Origin: Bacteroidales bacterium
Lineage (GTDB): Bacteria > Bacteroidota > Bacteroidia > Bacteroidales > UBA932
DNA length: 64,000 bases
Reading direction: 5' to 3'
NCBI GenBank assembly: GCA_017459075.1
Contig: JAFUDQ010000009.1
Location: 1-64,000, forward strand
The number at the start of each line of letters is the position of its first letter. The stretch's first letter is position 1. Under the pieces are notes generated by a model, which did no database searches, was not told where the DNA came from, and saw only the letters and a program-made list of their open reading frames with translations. Shown here in pieces: positions 52,512 through 61,221 of the stretch. The position numbers were made by a program, and so were the translations under genes.

Positions 52512-53639
52512 ATGAAATCAATTTATAAATCATTGCTTGTCTGTGCAGGTATCTGCGCCTTGGTTGTCGGCTGCCAGAAATGGACTGACACAGAAATCAA
52601 GGACCCGCTTGACCTCACCAAAATCGACAAGTCGGAGGCTTACTATCAGGCGCTCCGCGACTACAAGCTGAACGATAAGCACTCTGTTGCTTTCGGTTGG
52701 TTCGGAAACTGGACCGGTACCGGAACTTCAATGGAGAACTCCCTCATGGGTCTTCCGGACAGCGTTGACTTCGTTTCCCTTTGGGGTAACTGGGCCAATC
52801 CCGGAGAGGACCGTATAGCAGATTTCAAGAAGGTTAAGGAACTCAAGGGCACCCGCGCTCTCGTCTGCTTCCTTGTCTTCGATATCGGTGACCAGATTAC
52901 TCCTGCAATGCCGGAGAACTATCCCGGTTCAGATGCCGATGGTTTCAACTGGAAGCATGAATACTGGGGATGGGGAACCACCCTTGAGGAGCATGTTGCC
53001 GCTACTGAGAAGTATGCAAGGGCAATCCTTGACACCATCGCAAAATATGACTATGACGGCTTTGACCTTGATGCAGAGCCTTCTTACGCACAGCCGTTCC
53101 CTACAGACAAGGAACTCTGGCGCGGTGGAAAGGAAATCATGGAAGCCTTCGTAAGGACTCTTGCTACAGAGCTCGGCCCCAAGGCCGGCAAGGGTAAACT
53201 CCTTGTAATTGACGGTGAGCCCGAGGCTATGGCAAAGGAATTCTGCGACTACTTTGATTACTTCATCATCCAGGCTTACGGTTCATACAGCGATGCCAGC
53301 CTTGATTCCCGCTACTCAACCCAGCTCAACCACTGGCTTAAGAGGGAGGGCGACGAGGTAGGCCTTACTCCTGAGGAAATCGCAAACAAACTCATCGTTT
53401 GCGAGAACTTCGAGGCTTACGCCCAGAACGGCGGTGTGAACTTTACCAGGTCAAATGGCTCTACCACAAGGTCCCTTGACGGTTTTGCACACTGGAATCC
53501 TACTTATAACGGTGAAACCTTGAGGAAAGGTGGACTCGGTACTTATCACATGGAGTACGAATACAAGGTTAGCGGCTATGAAGCAACCTATCCTTATATG
53601 AGGCACGCCATTCAGGTTATGAATCCGAGAATTGACTAA
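52512..53639 (+). CDS. GH18 endo-beta-N-acetylglucosaminidase
   Basis: A 375-residue lipoprotein (signal ending VVGC, Cys17). The GH18 active-site motif DxxDxDxE is complete as DGFDLDAE (D182 to catalytic acid E189). With NWTGTGTSMENSLMGLPDSV DFVSLWGNW it resembles the single-domain Bacteroidota ENGases that cut between the two core GlcNAc residues of N-glycans. The following two genes resemble the surface glycan-binding proteins of the Bacteroides N-glycan loci. Whether it prefers high-mannose or complex glycans cannot be told. Confidence 0.87.
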   Translation: MKSIYKSLLVCAGICALVVGCQKWTDTEIKDPLDLTKIDKSEAYYQALRDYKLNDKHSVAFGWFGNWTGTGTSMENSLMGLPDSVDFVSLWGNWANPGEDRIADFKKVKELKGTRALVCFLVFDIGDQITPAMPENYPGSDADGFNWKHEYWGWGTTLEEHVAATEKYARAILDTIAKYDYDGFDLDAEPSYAQPFPTDKELWRGGKEIMEAFVRTLATELGPKAGKGKLLVIDGEPEAMAKEFCDYFDYFIIQAYGSYSDASLDSRYSTQLNHWLKREGDEVGLTPEEIANKLIVCENFEAYAQNGGVNFTRSNGSTTRSLDGFAHWNPTYNGETLRKGGLGTYHMEYEYKVSGYEATYPYMRHAIQVMNPRID

Positions 53640-53654
53640 AACTTAGATTCGACT

Positions 53655-54854
53655 ATGAAAAAGACAATTATATTGACTGCCGTTGTGGCACTTGGCGCTC
53701 TCTTTACATCCTGCAAGGATGCAGAGTACACTCCGCTTGAGGGACAGGCTTTCATCGCCCAGACCCAGACCCGCGGCAACGCATACCAGACTATTACTGT
53801 AGGTAAATCTGTTGTATCGGCAGACCTTAACGTCCGTCTTTCCAACGTAGCAAAGAAGAGCTGTTCATTTACCGTAGCTCCCGATGCCGCTGCGCTTGAG
53901 AAATTCAACAAAACCAATTCTACTACCTATGTCATGCTTCCGGCCGATGGTTACACCATCACCGATGCAAGTGACGTAGTTACCAACAAGCTTGTCATCG
54001 AGCAGGGACAGAGCATGTCTCCTTCACTCAGGGTCAACATCAGCCCTCTCTCAGAGGAGCTGCTTGAAACCGGCCAGAAATATGCCGTTGCCCTTACCAT
54101 CAAGAATGATGATAACAATTCAACTCTTCTGCCTACGGCAAAGACAATGGTATATGTAATTGACCGCGTTGTTATCCAGCCGGTTCCTGTTATCTTCAAC
54201 AACGCCACCACAGGTACACAGATTCGTGGCCAGTTCGGTGAGCGCGGCATCTCTTTCCGCGAGTGGACATGGGAGGCCAACGTCAACATGGACAGGCTTG
54301 GAGTAGGCATCGGCCAGATGAACAACCAGGCCCTCCTGTCAGTAAACAGCACAAATGAGATTTATATCCGTTTCGGTGATGCTCCTATTGACGGCCGTGT
54401 TCTCCAGATCAAGACCCAGGGCACCCAGATGAACTCCAACATGATGTTCACTGCAAACACCTGGTATCATCTTGCATTTGCATGTACAGGCAACAAACTC
54501 TACCTGTATGTAAACGGTGAGCTTGACAACTCCATGGATCTTCCTGATACCGGTTATACACTTGCCGGAACAGGCGATGCACAGGATTTCACAATCGCAG
54601 ACAGCGGTACCTATTTCAAGGCTAACATGATGATTGCCGAGTGGAGGTTCTGGACTGTTGCCCGTTCACAGGCAGAGATTAAGAACAACATGTATTCTTG
54701 TGATCCCAAGACCGCCGGCCTTCTTGGCTACTTCAAGTTCAATGAAGGTGAGGGCAAAGACTACAGGGATGCTACAGGAAAGGGCGGAAACGCAGCTTCC
54801 CTGAATGTTCCTACCTGGGTTCCTGACGTAAGAATTGACGGTAAATCTGAATAA
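53655..54854 (+). CDS. Surface lipoprotein with DUF1735 and LamG/concanavalin domains
   Basis: A 399-residue lipoprotein (signal ending LFTSC). Residues about 25-165 fit DUF1735 (BT_3987-like N-terminal domain: SADLNVRLSNVAKKSCSFTV), and about 180-395 form a LamG/concanavalin-like lectin domain (FREWTWEANVNMDRL ... FKFNEGEGKDYRDATG). It probably holds N-glycan or peptide at the surface for the GH18 enzyme. It lies 15 bases after the GH18 gene. Confidence 0.82.
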   Translation: MKKTIILTAVVALGALFTSCKDAEYTPLEGQAFIAQTQTRGNAYQTITVGKSVVSADLNVRLSNVAKKSCSFTVAPDAAALEKFNKTNSTTYVMLPADGYTITDASDVVTNKLVIEQGQSMSPSLRVNISPLSEELLETGQKYAVALTIKNDDNNSTLLPTAKTMVYVIDRVVIQPVPVIFNNATTGTQIRGQFGERGISFREWTWEANVNMDRLGVGIGQMNNQALLSVNSTNEIYIRFGDAPIDGRVLQIKTQGTQMNSNMMFTANTWYHLAFACTGNKLYLYVNGELDNSMDLPDTGYTLAGTGDAQDFTIADSGTYFKANMMIAEWRFWTVARSQAEIKNNMYSCDPKTAGLLGYFKFNEGEGKDYRDATGKGGNAASLNVPTWVPDVRIDGKSE

Positions 54855-54868
54855 AAATGCTACGACTT

Positions 54869-56626
54869 ATGAAAAAGAATATACTTGCAATTCTTGCCAT
54901 GGGAGCAATGCTCCTGGCATCCTGCGCAGACGAACTTGAAGTCGGCACAAAACTGTACGAAGAAGAGTCAGAGGACTATACCTCCCTCAAAGTCTTCATC
55001 AACGAGCTTACATCGGACAATACGCATGTCACAGAGTATGATTCTACACCTCTGTTCGTTTCCGTTCCTGAAGATACAGCTTCCTTCTTCGTTAAATTAA
55101 ATATGGTTTCTTCCAAGGATGTTGTTGTTAAGGCTACCCTTAGCGGCCTCCCAGAGGGAACATACAAATTCGACCGTGATCAGGTTACCATCAAGGCCGG
55201 TTCAAAGGTGTCTGAAGAAGATATCCGTGTAGTTCTTGTAGAGAACGATGTTCTCAGGAACTTCGATGAATATACAGACGCTACCATCAGCATTGATGTA
55301 GTAAGCGGCGAGGCTACCGTCGGAAAGACCATGAATACTTTCAAGTGGACTGTCCGCAACCGTTATACCATTATCTACCTTGGCGACATCGAAGGCCTTG
55401 AAGACAAGCAGTACAAGGGTGGCGACGACTGGACTCCTTACAGCACATCCGCTTATCCGGAGCGTTTCTATGACGGCATCTATTCTTCTTATATTTATCT
55501 GACTGCAGACGCTGCCGCCACAGCTCCTACAATGTATATTGAGATGTACGGCAAGGCTCCTATCGATGGTATCGGCTTTGTTCCTTATGGCTCAAGCGCT
55601 ACATACCTTACAAGATACTGGCCCGGTGAGGCTGAGTTCTATATCAGCGACAACGGTGAGCAGTGGACCAGTGTGGGCGTTATCCAGTTCAAGGAAGGAG
55701 AGGCTGCCACATGGCAGATTATCCGCTTCTACGAGCCTGTAACCGCCAAGTACATCGGCTGCAAGTTTAACAGGAACTTTGCAAGCTATTACTCAAGCGT
55801 TTACTTCTCTGAGGTTGGTATCTTCGGAGACCAGACCCTGAATACATTCGTCATCACTCCTGAAGAGCCTAATGTACGCGTTGGCAAGACTATCCAGCTC
55901 AGTGCTGCAAAACGTCCTGTAAATGCTCCTGAAGAGGTTAACTTCGTATGGTCATCTTCCGATTCTTCAGTTGCTACTGTAGACCAGGAAGGTAACGTTA
56001 CAGGCGTTAGCGAGGGTGTCGCCCAAATTTCCGTATCTTCCAACGGCCTCACTTCAAGTGTCAATGTCCTTGTCCGTGCAGCTGGTGCCCAGGAATTCTT
56101 CGGCAACTATACTATGATGGCTCCGACCAGTTCAAGCGGCTCACCTACACAGAGGAAGATTGAAATCCTTAAGGTTGACGATTCCCATGTAACATTCCGC
56201 TTCACTGATGATGCCCAGAAACGCGTTATCGATGGCAAGGATACATGGCTTATCGGTACGCTTCCTTATGAGAAGATTGACGACGACCACCACCGCATTG
56301 TTTGGGAGGCAGGTACGATGTTCGCAACCGACTTCCTTACCGCAAGCGGCCTGAAGGCTCCTAAGGTATACGCATGTATGTATCGTGGTACCGGTACTTC
56401 TGCAACTTACCGCAGCATTGCCGACACTTCAGTTGACATCGACTTCTCTTACGATGAGGCTTCCGGCAAGTTCAAAGCCGCCTTCGGTGAAACCCATAAC
56501 TGGACTTACACCGCATCCGGTATCGGTCTTGCTTACGACTACATCAACGCAAGCGGCCGTGAGTACACGAACCAGAGCTGGCTTGTCATGTGGGGAGGCG
56601 CCAACTTCTCAATGACTCAGGACTAG
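54869..56626 (+). CDS. Surface lipoprotein with DUF1735, F5/8 type C-like and Big_2 domains
   Basis: A 585-residue lipoprotein (signal ending LLASC). The N-terminal DUF1735-like domain (about 30-165) is followed by an F5/8 type C (discoidin-like) domain of about 140 residues ending KYIGCKFNRNFASYYSSVYF, a Big_2 Ig-like domain (PEEPNVRVGKTIQLSAAKRP) and a C-terminal beta domain. A second surface glycan-binding protein is the likely role. I start at MKKNILAILA (54869); another ATG 12 bases upstream is in frame and also possible. Confidence 0.8.
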   Translation: MKKNILAILAMGAMLLASCADELEVGTKLYEEESEDYTSLKVFINELTSDNTHVTEYDSTPLFVSVPEDTASFFVKLNMVSSKDVVVKATLSGLPEGTYKFDRDQVTIKAGSKVSEEDIRVVLVENDVLRNFDEYTDATISIDVVSGEATVGKTMNTFKWTVRNRYTIIYLGDIEGLEDKQYKGGDDWTPYSTSAYPERFYDGIYSSYIYLTADAAATAPTMYIEMYGKAPIDGIGFVPYGSSATYLTRYWPGEAEFYISDNGEQWTSVGVIQFKEGEAATWQIIRFYEPVTAKYIGCKFNRNFASYYSSVYFSEVGIFGDQTLNTFVITPEEPNVRVGKTIQLSAAKRPVNAPEEVNFVWSSSDSSVATVDQEGNVTGVSEGVAQISVSSNGLTSSVNVLVRAAGAQEFFGNYTMMAPTSSSGSPTQRKIEILKVDDSHVTFRFTDDAQKRVIDGKDTWLIGTLPYEKIDDDHHRIVWEAGTMFATDFLTASGLKAPKVYACMYRGTGTSATYRSIADTSVDIDFSYDEASGKFKAAFGETHNWTYTASGIGLAYDYINASGREYTNQSWLVMWGGANFSMTQD

Positions 56627-56647
56627 CCTGTAGGTTATTCTAATAAT

Positions 56648-56676
56648 GGAGCGGCTCCGCCTGGGGCCGCTCCTTT
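56648..56676 (+). terminator. Hairpin between the N-glycan locus and the nan genes
   Basis: GGAGCGGC / GCCGCTCC (8 bp, GC-rich) around a 10-nt loop, followed by only TTT and then A-rich DNA. It may be a partial terminator that lowers, rather than blocks, transcription into nanA. Confidence 0.6.
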
Positions 56677-56689
56677 AAAAAAAATCGCA

Positions 56690-57607
56690 ATGGAAAAAAT
56701 CATCGGACTTATAAACGCTCCGTTCACACCAATGAAACCGAACGGGGAAGTAAATCTTGAACCTGTCCCCGCCTATGCAGCAATGCTGGCAAAGAACGGG
56801 CTCAAAGGTGTATTCATCAACGGTTCTTCGGGTGAAGGCTATATGCTTACCAAGGAAGAGCGCATGGCCCTTGCAGAGGCCTGGATTGCCGCAGCTCCCA
56901 AGGATTTCAAAGTAATAGTTCATGTCGGCAGCTGCTGCCTTAAGGAATCAGCTGAACTTGCTGCACATGCTGCAAAGACTGGCGCTTGGGGCATCGGGGC
57001 AATGGCTCCGCCATTCCCTAAAATCGGCCGTATTGAAGAGCTTGTAAAATATTGTGAGACTATCTGCGCCGCAGCTCCCGAACTCCCGTTCTATTACTAT
57101 CATATTCCCGCATTCAACGGTGCCTTCCTGCCAATGACAGAGTTCCTGAAGGCTGTTGACGGCCGTATCCCCAATTTTGCCGGAATAAAGTACACCTTCG
57201 AAAGCCTGTACGAGTACAATCAGTGCCGCCTTTACAAGGAAGGCAAATACGATATGCTCCATGGTCAGGACGAGACCTACCTCGCTTCCCTTGCACAGGG
57301 TGGAGCCCAGGGCGGAATCTGCGGTACTACCAATTATAACGGCAGGGTACAGGTCGCCATCGGCGAGGCCTGGAAGGCCGGGGACCTTGAAAAGGCCCGC
57401 GAACTCCAGAACTACTCCCAGGAGGTTATCAATGTGATTTGCAATTTCCGCGGAAACATCGTCGGCGGCAAACGCATCATGAAGCTCATCGGCCTTGACC
57501 TTGGCCCCAACAGGGTGCCGTTCCGCAATATGACGGACGAAGAGGAAGCTCAGCTTAAGAGCCAGCTGGAAGCTATAGATTTCTTTAACAGATGTAATCA
57601 GTTTTAG
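56690..57607 (+). CDS. nanA: N-acetylneuraminate lyase
   Basis: A 305-residue class I aldolase of the DHDPS/NAL family that splits sialic acid into N-acetylmannosamine and pyruvate. It carries FINGSSGEGYMLTKEER, the Tyr-containing LPFYYYHIPAFNGAF and the Schiff-base Lys167 in FAGIKYT. It is the first gene of a four-gene sialic acid operon; the next gene begins 2 bases later. Confidence 0.95.
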   Translation: MEKIIGLINAPFTPMKPNGEVNLEPVPAYAAMLAKNGLKGVFINGSSGEGYMLTKEERMALAEAWIAAAPKDFKVIVHVGSCCLKESAELAAHAAKTGAWGIGAMAPPFPKIGRIEELVKYCETICAAAPELPFYYYHIPAFNGAFLPMTEFLKAVDGRIPNFAGIKYTFESLYEYNQCRLYKEGKYDMLHGQDETYLASLAQGGAQGGICGTTNYNGRVQVAIGEAWKAGDLEKARELQNYSQEVINVICNFRGNIVGGKRIMKLIGLDLGPNRVPFRNMTDEEEAQLKSQLEAIDFFNRCNQF

Positions 57608-57609
57608 CC

Positions 57610-58827
57610 ATGACAATAGAGCAGGAATTGTTTCTCAGGGATTGTCGTGAGAAAGTGTCTCATGACTTTGTGCTTAACATCCTTCCTTTCTGGCTTGAGC
57701 ACGGCCTGGACAAGGTAAACGGAGGTATCTACACCTGCCTTGACAGGGATGGCAAACTTATGGACAGCACCAAGAGTGTGTGGTTCCAGGGCCGATGGGG
57801 CTATATCGCCTCTTTGGCAGCCATCAAAATGAATAATCCGTATAAGAGAAAATGCCTTGAAGCGGCAGCATCGGCATTAAAATTCATTGAAGACCATTGT
57901 TTTGATACCGATGGCCATATGTTTTTCTCTGTTACCGCAGAGGGAAAGCCTGTGCAGAAGCGCCGTTATGTGTTCTCTGAATGCTTCGCTGCAATGGCGA
58001 TGGCTGAGTACAGCCTGGCCACAGGGGACAAGGAGTATGCTGCAAAAGCGCTGGAGCTTTTCAAAAGGATTCAGCACATGCTGGAAGAGCCCGGTTTCCT
58101 GGCTCCGAAATTCAATTTCGAGGCCCGCGGACACTCCATAACAATGATGCTTATCAATGTTGCAAACGTTATCAAGCAGGTTTGTGACGATCCTGTCCTG
58201 GACCGGCAGATAGACAAGTCCCTGTACGAGCTTAAGACCTATTTCATGAAGCCGGAATTCCATACCGTACTGGAGATGGTAGGTCCTGACGGAGAGTTTA
58301 TAGATACCCTTGCAGGCCGTACCATCAACCCCGGACATTGCATGGAGACAGGCTGGTTCATCCTGGATATAGCCAAGAACCGCGGCTGGGACAAGGAGCT
58401 TGTGGAAATGGGTACCACCATCATTGACTGGGCCTGGGAATGGGGCTGGGACCAGGAATATGAGGGCATGATCAATTTCAAGGACTGCCGCAACTTCCCC
58501 AACCAGGATTACTCCCAGGATATGAAGTTCTGGTGGCCGCAGTGCGAGACCATCCTTGCCGGACTGTATGCTTATGAGGCAACCGGTGATAGCAAGTATC
58601 TGGATATGCATGAAAAGGCCTTCAATTATGCCTACAAGTACTTTGCGGACGACCCTAACTACGGAGAGTGGTTCGGCTACCTGCATCGCGACGGCTCTGT
58701 TGCACAGCCTGCCAAGGGCAACCTTTTCAAAGGCCCCTTCCACATTCCAAGAATGATGCTCAAGGCCCGCGACCTTTACAAAGAGATACTGCCTACCTTG
58801 TCTGAATGGGAAGAAGAATTGTATTAA
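57610..58827 (+). CDS. N-acylglucosamine 2-epimerase (sialic acid type)
   Basis: A 405-residue (alpha/alpha)6-barrel AGE enzyme expected to turn N-acetylmannosamine into N-acetylglucosamine. The usual segments are VNGGIYTCLDRDGKLMDSTK, MWFQGR-like VWFQGRWGYIASL, the His in RGHSITMML and NPGHCMETGWFIL, and FKGPFHIPRMM at the end. It is a non-phosphorylating route, unlike NanE/NanK. Its end overlaps the next gene. Confidence 0.9.
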   Translation: MTIEQELFLRDCREKVSHDFVLNILPFWLEHGLDKVNGGIYTCLDRDGKLMDSTKSVWFQGRWGYIASLAAIKMNNPYKRKCLEAAASALKFIEDHCFDTDGHMFFSVTAEGKPVQKRRYVFSECFAAMAMAEYSLATGDKEYAAKALELFKRIQHMLEEPGFLAPKFNFEARGHSITMMLINVANVIKQVCDDPVLDRQIDKSLYELKTYFMKPEFHTVLEMVGPDGEFIDTLAGRTINPGHCMETGWFILDIAKNRGWDKELVEMGTTIIDWAWEWGWDQEYEGMINFKDCRNFPNQDYSQDMKFWWPQCETILAGLYAYEATGDSKYLDMHEKAFNYAYKYFADDPNYGEWFGYLHRDGSVAQPAKGNLFKGPFHIPRMMLKARDLYKEILPTLSEWEEELY

Positions 58828-59831
58828 TGGCTGCGCTTCTGTGCGCCATTGCCTGTAATAAAAGCGAAATGAAAGTTAACGAACTGATACAAATTCCTGA
58901 TGCTGCATATGCAAAAGGCGTTTCTGCGCCTTTCTGCGGTATGATTGGCGATGCCCTTGTGGTTGCCGGCGGTGCCAACTTTCCTGATAAACCTTTGTTG
59001 GAAGGTGGTGCAAAGCGGGTTTATGCCGATATCTGGTGTTATGCCGATGCTGCCTGGACCCATGCCGGCGTGCTTCCGGATTCAACCGCCTACGGTGCCA
59101 CTTTTGCCTTTGATGGCAAACTGCTTTTTGCCGGAGGAAACGTTAACGGAAAGACCACGGACAAAGTTTATTCCGTTTCCTTGAATGACGGAATAGCATC
59201 CGTTACTGACTTCGCTTCCTTGCCTGAGCCGATGGAGCAGGCTGGCTGGGCCCAGGACTGGAGCCGTATGATAATAGGCGGCGGGGTTGGTACGAAAAAC
59301 ATTTATTGTTTTGATGCCGCTTCGGGCCAGTGGCAGAAGTTCGCAGAATTGCCTGAGCCCCTTGTACAGCCGGTTTTCTATCTTACCGGCGGCAAGCTGT
59401 ATGTTTGGGGAGGCTTTAATCCGGAGACCCTTGAAGTATCTGATAAAGGACTTTGCTATGCCGATGGTGCATGGACGGAGGCTCCTGGAATTCCTGACGG
59501 AGGCACTTTTACCGGTGCAACCGGCGCCGTCCTTCCGGACGGCCGCCTTGCCGTAATTGGCGGAGTGAACCGCGAGATTTTCGCGCGTGCCCTCCACAAC
59601 ACCCCGGAGGACAGGATTCCTTATCTTTCAAAAGAGCCTCAGGAATACAGGTTTCGTAAAGATGTTTACGTGTTTGACGCATCCTCCGGCTGGTCGCTTG
59701 CAGCTACTGCCGATGTGTGCGCCCTTGCCGGTCCTGGCATTGCTGCGGCTGGTGAAAACGCCCTTTACGTAGCCGGAGGCGAGCTTAAGCCCGGAGTCCG
59801 CAGCCCCCGCATTTTTAAAATTGAATGGTAA
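58806..59831 (+). CDS. N-acetylneuraminate epimerase-like kelch protein
   Basis: A 341-residue exported six-bladed kelch beta-propeller (repeat motif LVVAGGANF, LLFAGGNVNG, LYVWGGFN, LAVIGGVN, LYVAGGEL), the NanM-type cyclically permuted mutarotase that converts alpha to beta anomers of sialic acid. The start at 58806 overlaps the epimerase by 22 bases and gives a lipoprotein-type signal (MGRRIVLMAALLCAIAC); the ATG at 58827 would lack the basic N-terminus. Confidence 0.87.
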   Translation: MGRRIVLMAALLCAIACNKSEMKVNELIQIPDAAYAKGVSAPFCGMIGDALVVAGGANFPDKPLLEGGAKRVYADIWCYADAAWTHAGVLPDSTAYGATFAFDGKLLFAGGNVNGKTTDKVYSVSLNDGIASVTDFASLPEPMEQAGWAQDWSRMIIGGGVGTKNIYCFDAASGQWQKFAELPEPLVQPVFYLTGGKLYVWGGFNPETLEVSDKGLCYADGAWTEAPGIPDGGTFTGATGAVLPDGRLAVIGGVNREIFARALHNTPEDRIPYLSKEPQEYRFRKDVYVFDASSGWSLAATADVCALAGPGIAAAGENALYVAGGELKPGVRSPRIFKIEW

Positions 59832-59836
59832 CCCAT

Positions 59837-61078
59837 ATGAAAGGAAAACTTCAAAAATATTACCCCTGGCTTGTCGTAGCCATGCTTTGGGTTGTAGCCC
59901 TGCTTAACTACATGGACAGGCAGATGCTTTCCACAATGCAGGGAGCGATGGCCCAGGATATCAAGGAGCTTGAACTGGCCCAGAATTTTGGCCGCCTGAT
60001 GGCTATTTTCCTCTGGATTTATGCGATTGTAAGCCCCTTCGCCGGAACAGTCGCAGACAGGGTCAGCCGCAAGTGGCTGATTGTGGGCTCGTTGGCTGTG
60101 TGGTCTACCGTAACCCTTCTCATGGGGCACTGCACCACCTTCAACCAGCTTTACTGGCTGCGAGCCCTCATGGGCGTGAGCGAGGCTCTGTATATTCCTT
60201 CCAGCCTTTCCCTTATTGCCGATTATCATACCGGCAAGGCCAGGTCTCTGGCTGTGGGAATACACATGACGGGCCTTTATCTTGGCCAGGCTATCGGCGG
60301 ATTCGGAGCAAGTTTTGCCCAGAACCTCAGCTGGCAGGAGACCTTCCACTGGTTCGGTCTTGTGGGTGTGCTGTATGCGGTTGTACTCATGGTTTGCCTT
60401 CGCGACAAGCGTTCAGAGCCCCAGCCTTTGGCTGAGTCCAATCTGGCAAAACCGGCAAAGGAGTCTGTATTCAAGTCGTTTGCGCTTATTTTTACCAATA
60501 TCGCATTCTGGGCTATACTGTTCTTCTTCGCCTCGTCTTCACTTCCGGGCTGGGCAACAAAGAACTGGCTTCCTACCCTGTTCTCTGACAGTCTTGGAAT
60601 AGACATGACAAAGGCCGGACCTATGGCAACCATCGTCATAGCGGCAGCCTCTTTCGTGGGTGTGTTCATCGGCGGTATCCTGTCTGACAAATGGGTCAAG
60701 AAGAATCTTAAAGGACGCGTTTATACAAGCGCCATCGGCCTTAGTATGATGGTGCCCGCCCTTGTCCTGATTGGCCTTGGCAAGGGCAGCGTTGCTGCAA
60801 TTTCCGCCGGAGTGCTCTTCGGAATAGGTTACGGTATGTTCGATACCAATAATATGCCTATCCTCTGCCAGTTCGTTCCTGCGCGCCAGAGGGCTACGGC
60901 TTATGGCTTCATGAATACCATAGGCGTGGCGATGGGTGCCGTTTGTACAATGGTTCTGGGCAGCATGAAGGACAGCGGCCATCTTGGCCTTGCCTTCGCC
61001 CTTCTTGGCCTTGTTACGGCCCTGGCTCTCATAGTTCAGCTGACTGTTCTCCGCCCTACAACTGACGACAAGCAGTAG
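59837..61078 (+). CDS. MFS transporter, probable sialic acid permease
   Basis: A 413-residue major facilitator with 12 hydrophobic segments. The first loop carries LLNYMDRQMLSTMQGAMAQD and SPFAGTVADRVSRKWLIVGS, typical MFS A-motif sequences. It is the last gene of the nan operon, so it likely moves N-acetylneuraminate across the inner membrane. A further in-frame ATG at 59825 overlaps the upstream stop. Confidence 0.83.
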   Translation: MKGKLQKYYPWLVVAMLWVVALLNYMDRQMLSTMQGAMAQDIKELELAQNFGRLMAIFLWIYAIVSPFAGTVADRVSRKWLIVGSLAVWSTVTLLMGHCTTFNQLYWLRALMGVSEALYIPSSLSLIADYHTGKARSLAVGIHMTGLYLGQAIGGFGASFAQNLSWQETFHWFGLVGVLYAVVLMVCLRDKRSEPQPLAESNLAKPAKESVFKSFALIFTNIAFWAILFFFASSSLPGWATKNWLPTLFSDSLGIDMTKAGPMATIVIAAASFVGVFIGGILSDKWVKKNLKGRVYTSAIGLSMMVPALVLIGLGKGSVAAISAGVLFGIGYGMFDTNNMPILCQFVPARQRATAYGFMNTIGVAMGAVCTMVLGSMKDSGHLGLAFALLGLVTALALIVQLTVLRPTTDDKQ

Positions 61079-61097
61079 ATTCTGAAATACATTTTGT

Positions 61098-61170
61098 GAT
61101 TCTTCACTTCTTTCATGTGACTCTGAACGAAATTCATGTCATTCTGAACGAAGTGAAGAATCTCTTTTTT
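61098..61170 (+). terminator. Terminator-like palindrome built from a repeat copy
   Basis: A 13-bp inverted repeat (GATTCTTCACTTC at 61098-61110 and GAAGTGAAGAATC at 61150-61162) with T-rich end TCTCTTTTTT. The loop contains two head units with a 21-bp period (CATGTGACTCTGAACGAAAT and CATGTCATTCTGAACGAAGT). It ends the nan operon and shows that a diverged member of the GTCATT repeat family can act as a terminator. Confidence 0.6.
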
Positions 61171-61184
61171 CCTCTGCAATTACT

Positions 61185-61215
61185 TTTGATATAAGAACAA
61201 AAAATTATATATTTG
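61185..61215 (+). promoter_or_regulatory. Promoter of recJ (leaderless mRNA likely)
   Basis: TTTG (61185-61188), 19-nt spacer, TATATTTG (61208-61215). The expected transcription start falls on or next to the ATG at 61222, so the transcript should have almost no 5' leader. Confidence 0.65.
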
Positions 61216-61221
61216 CAAACT

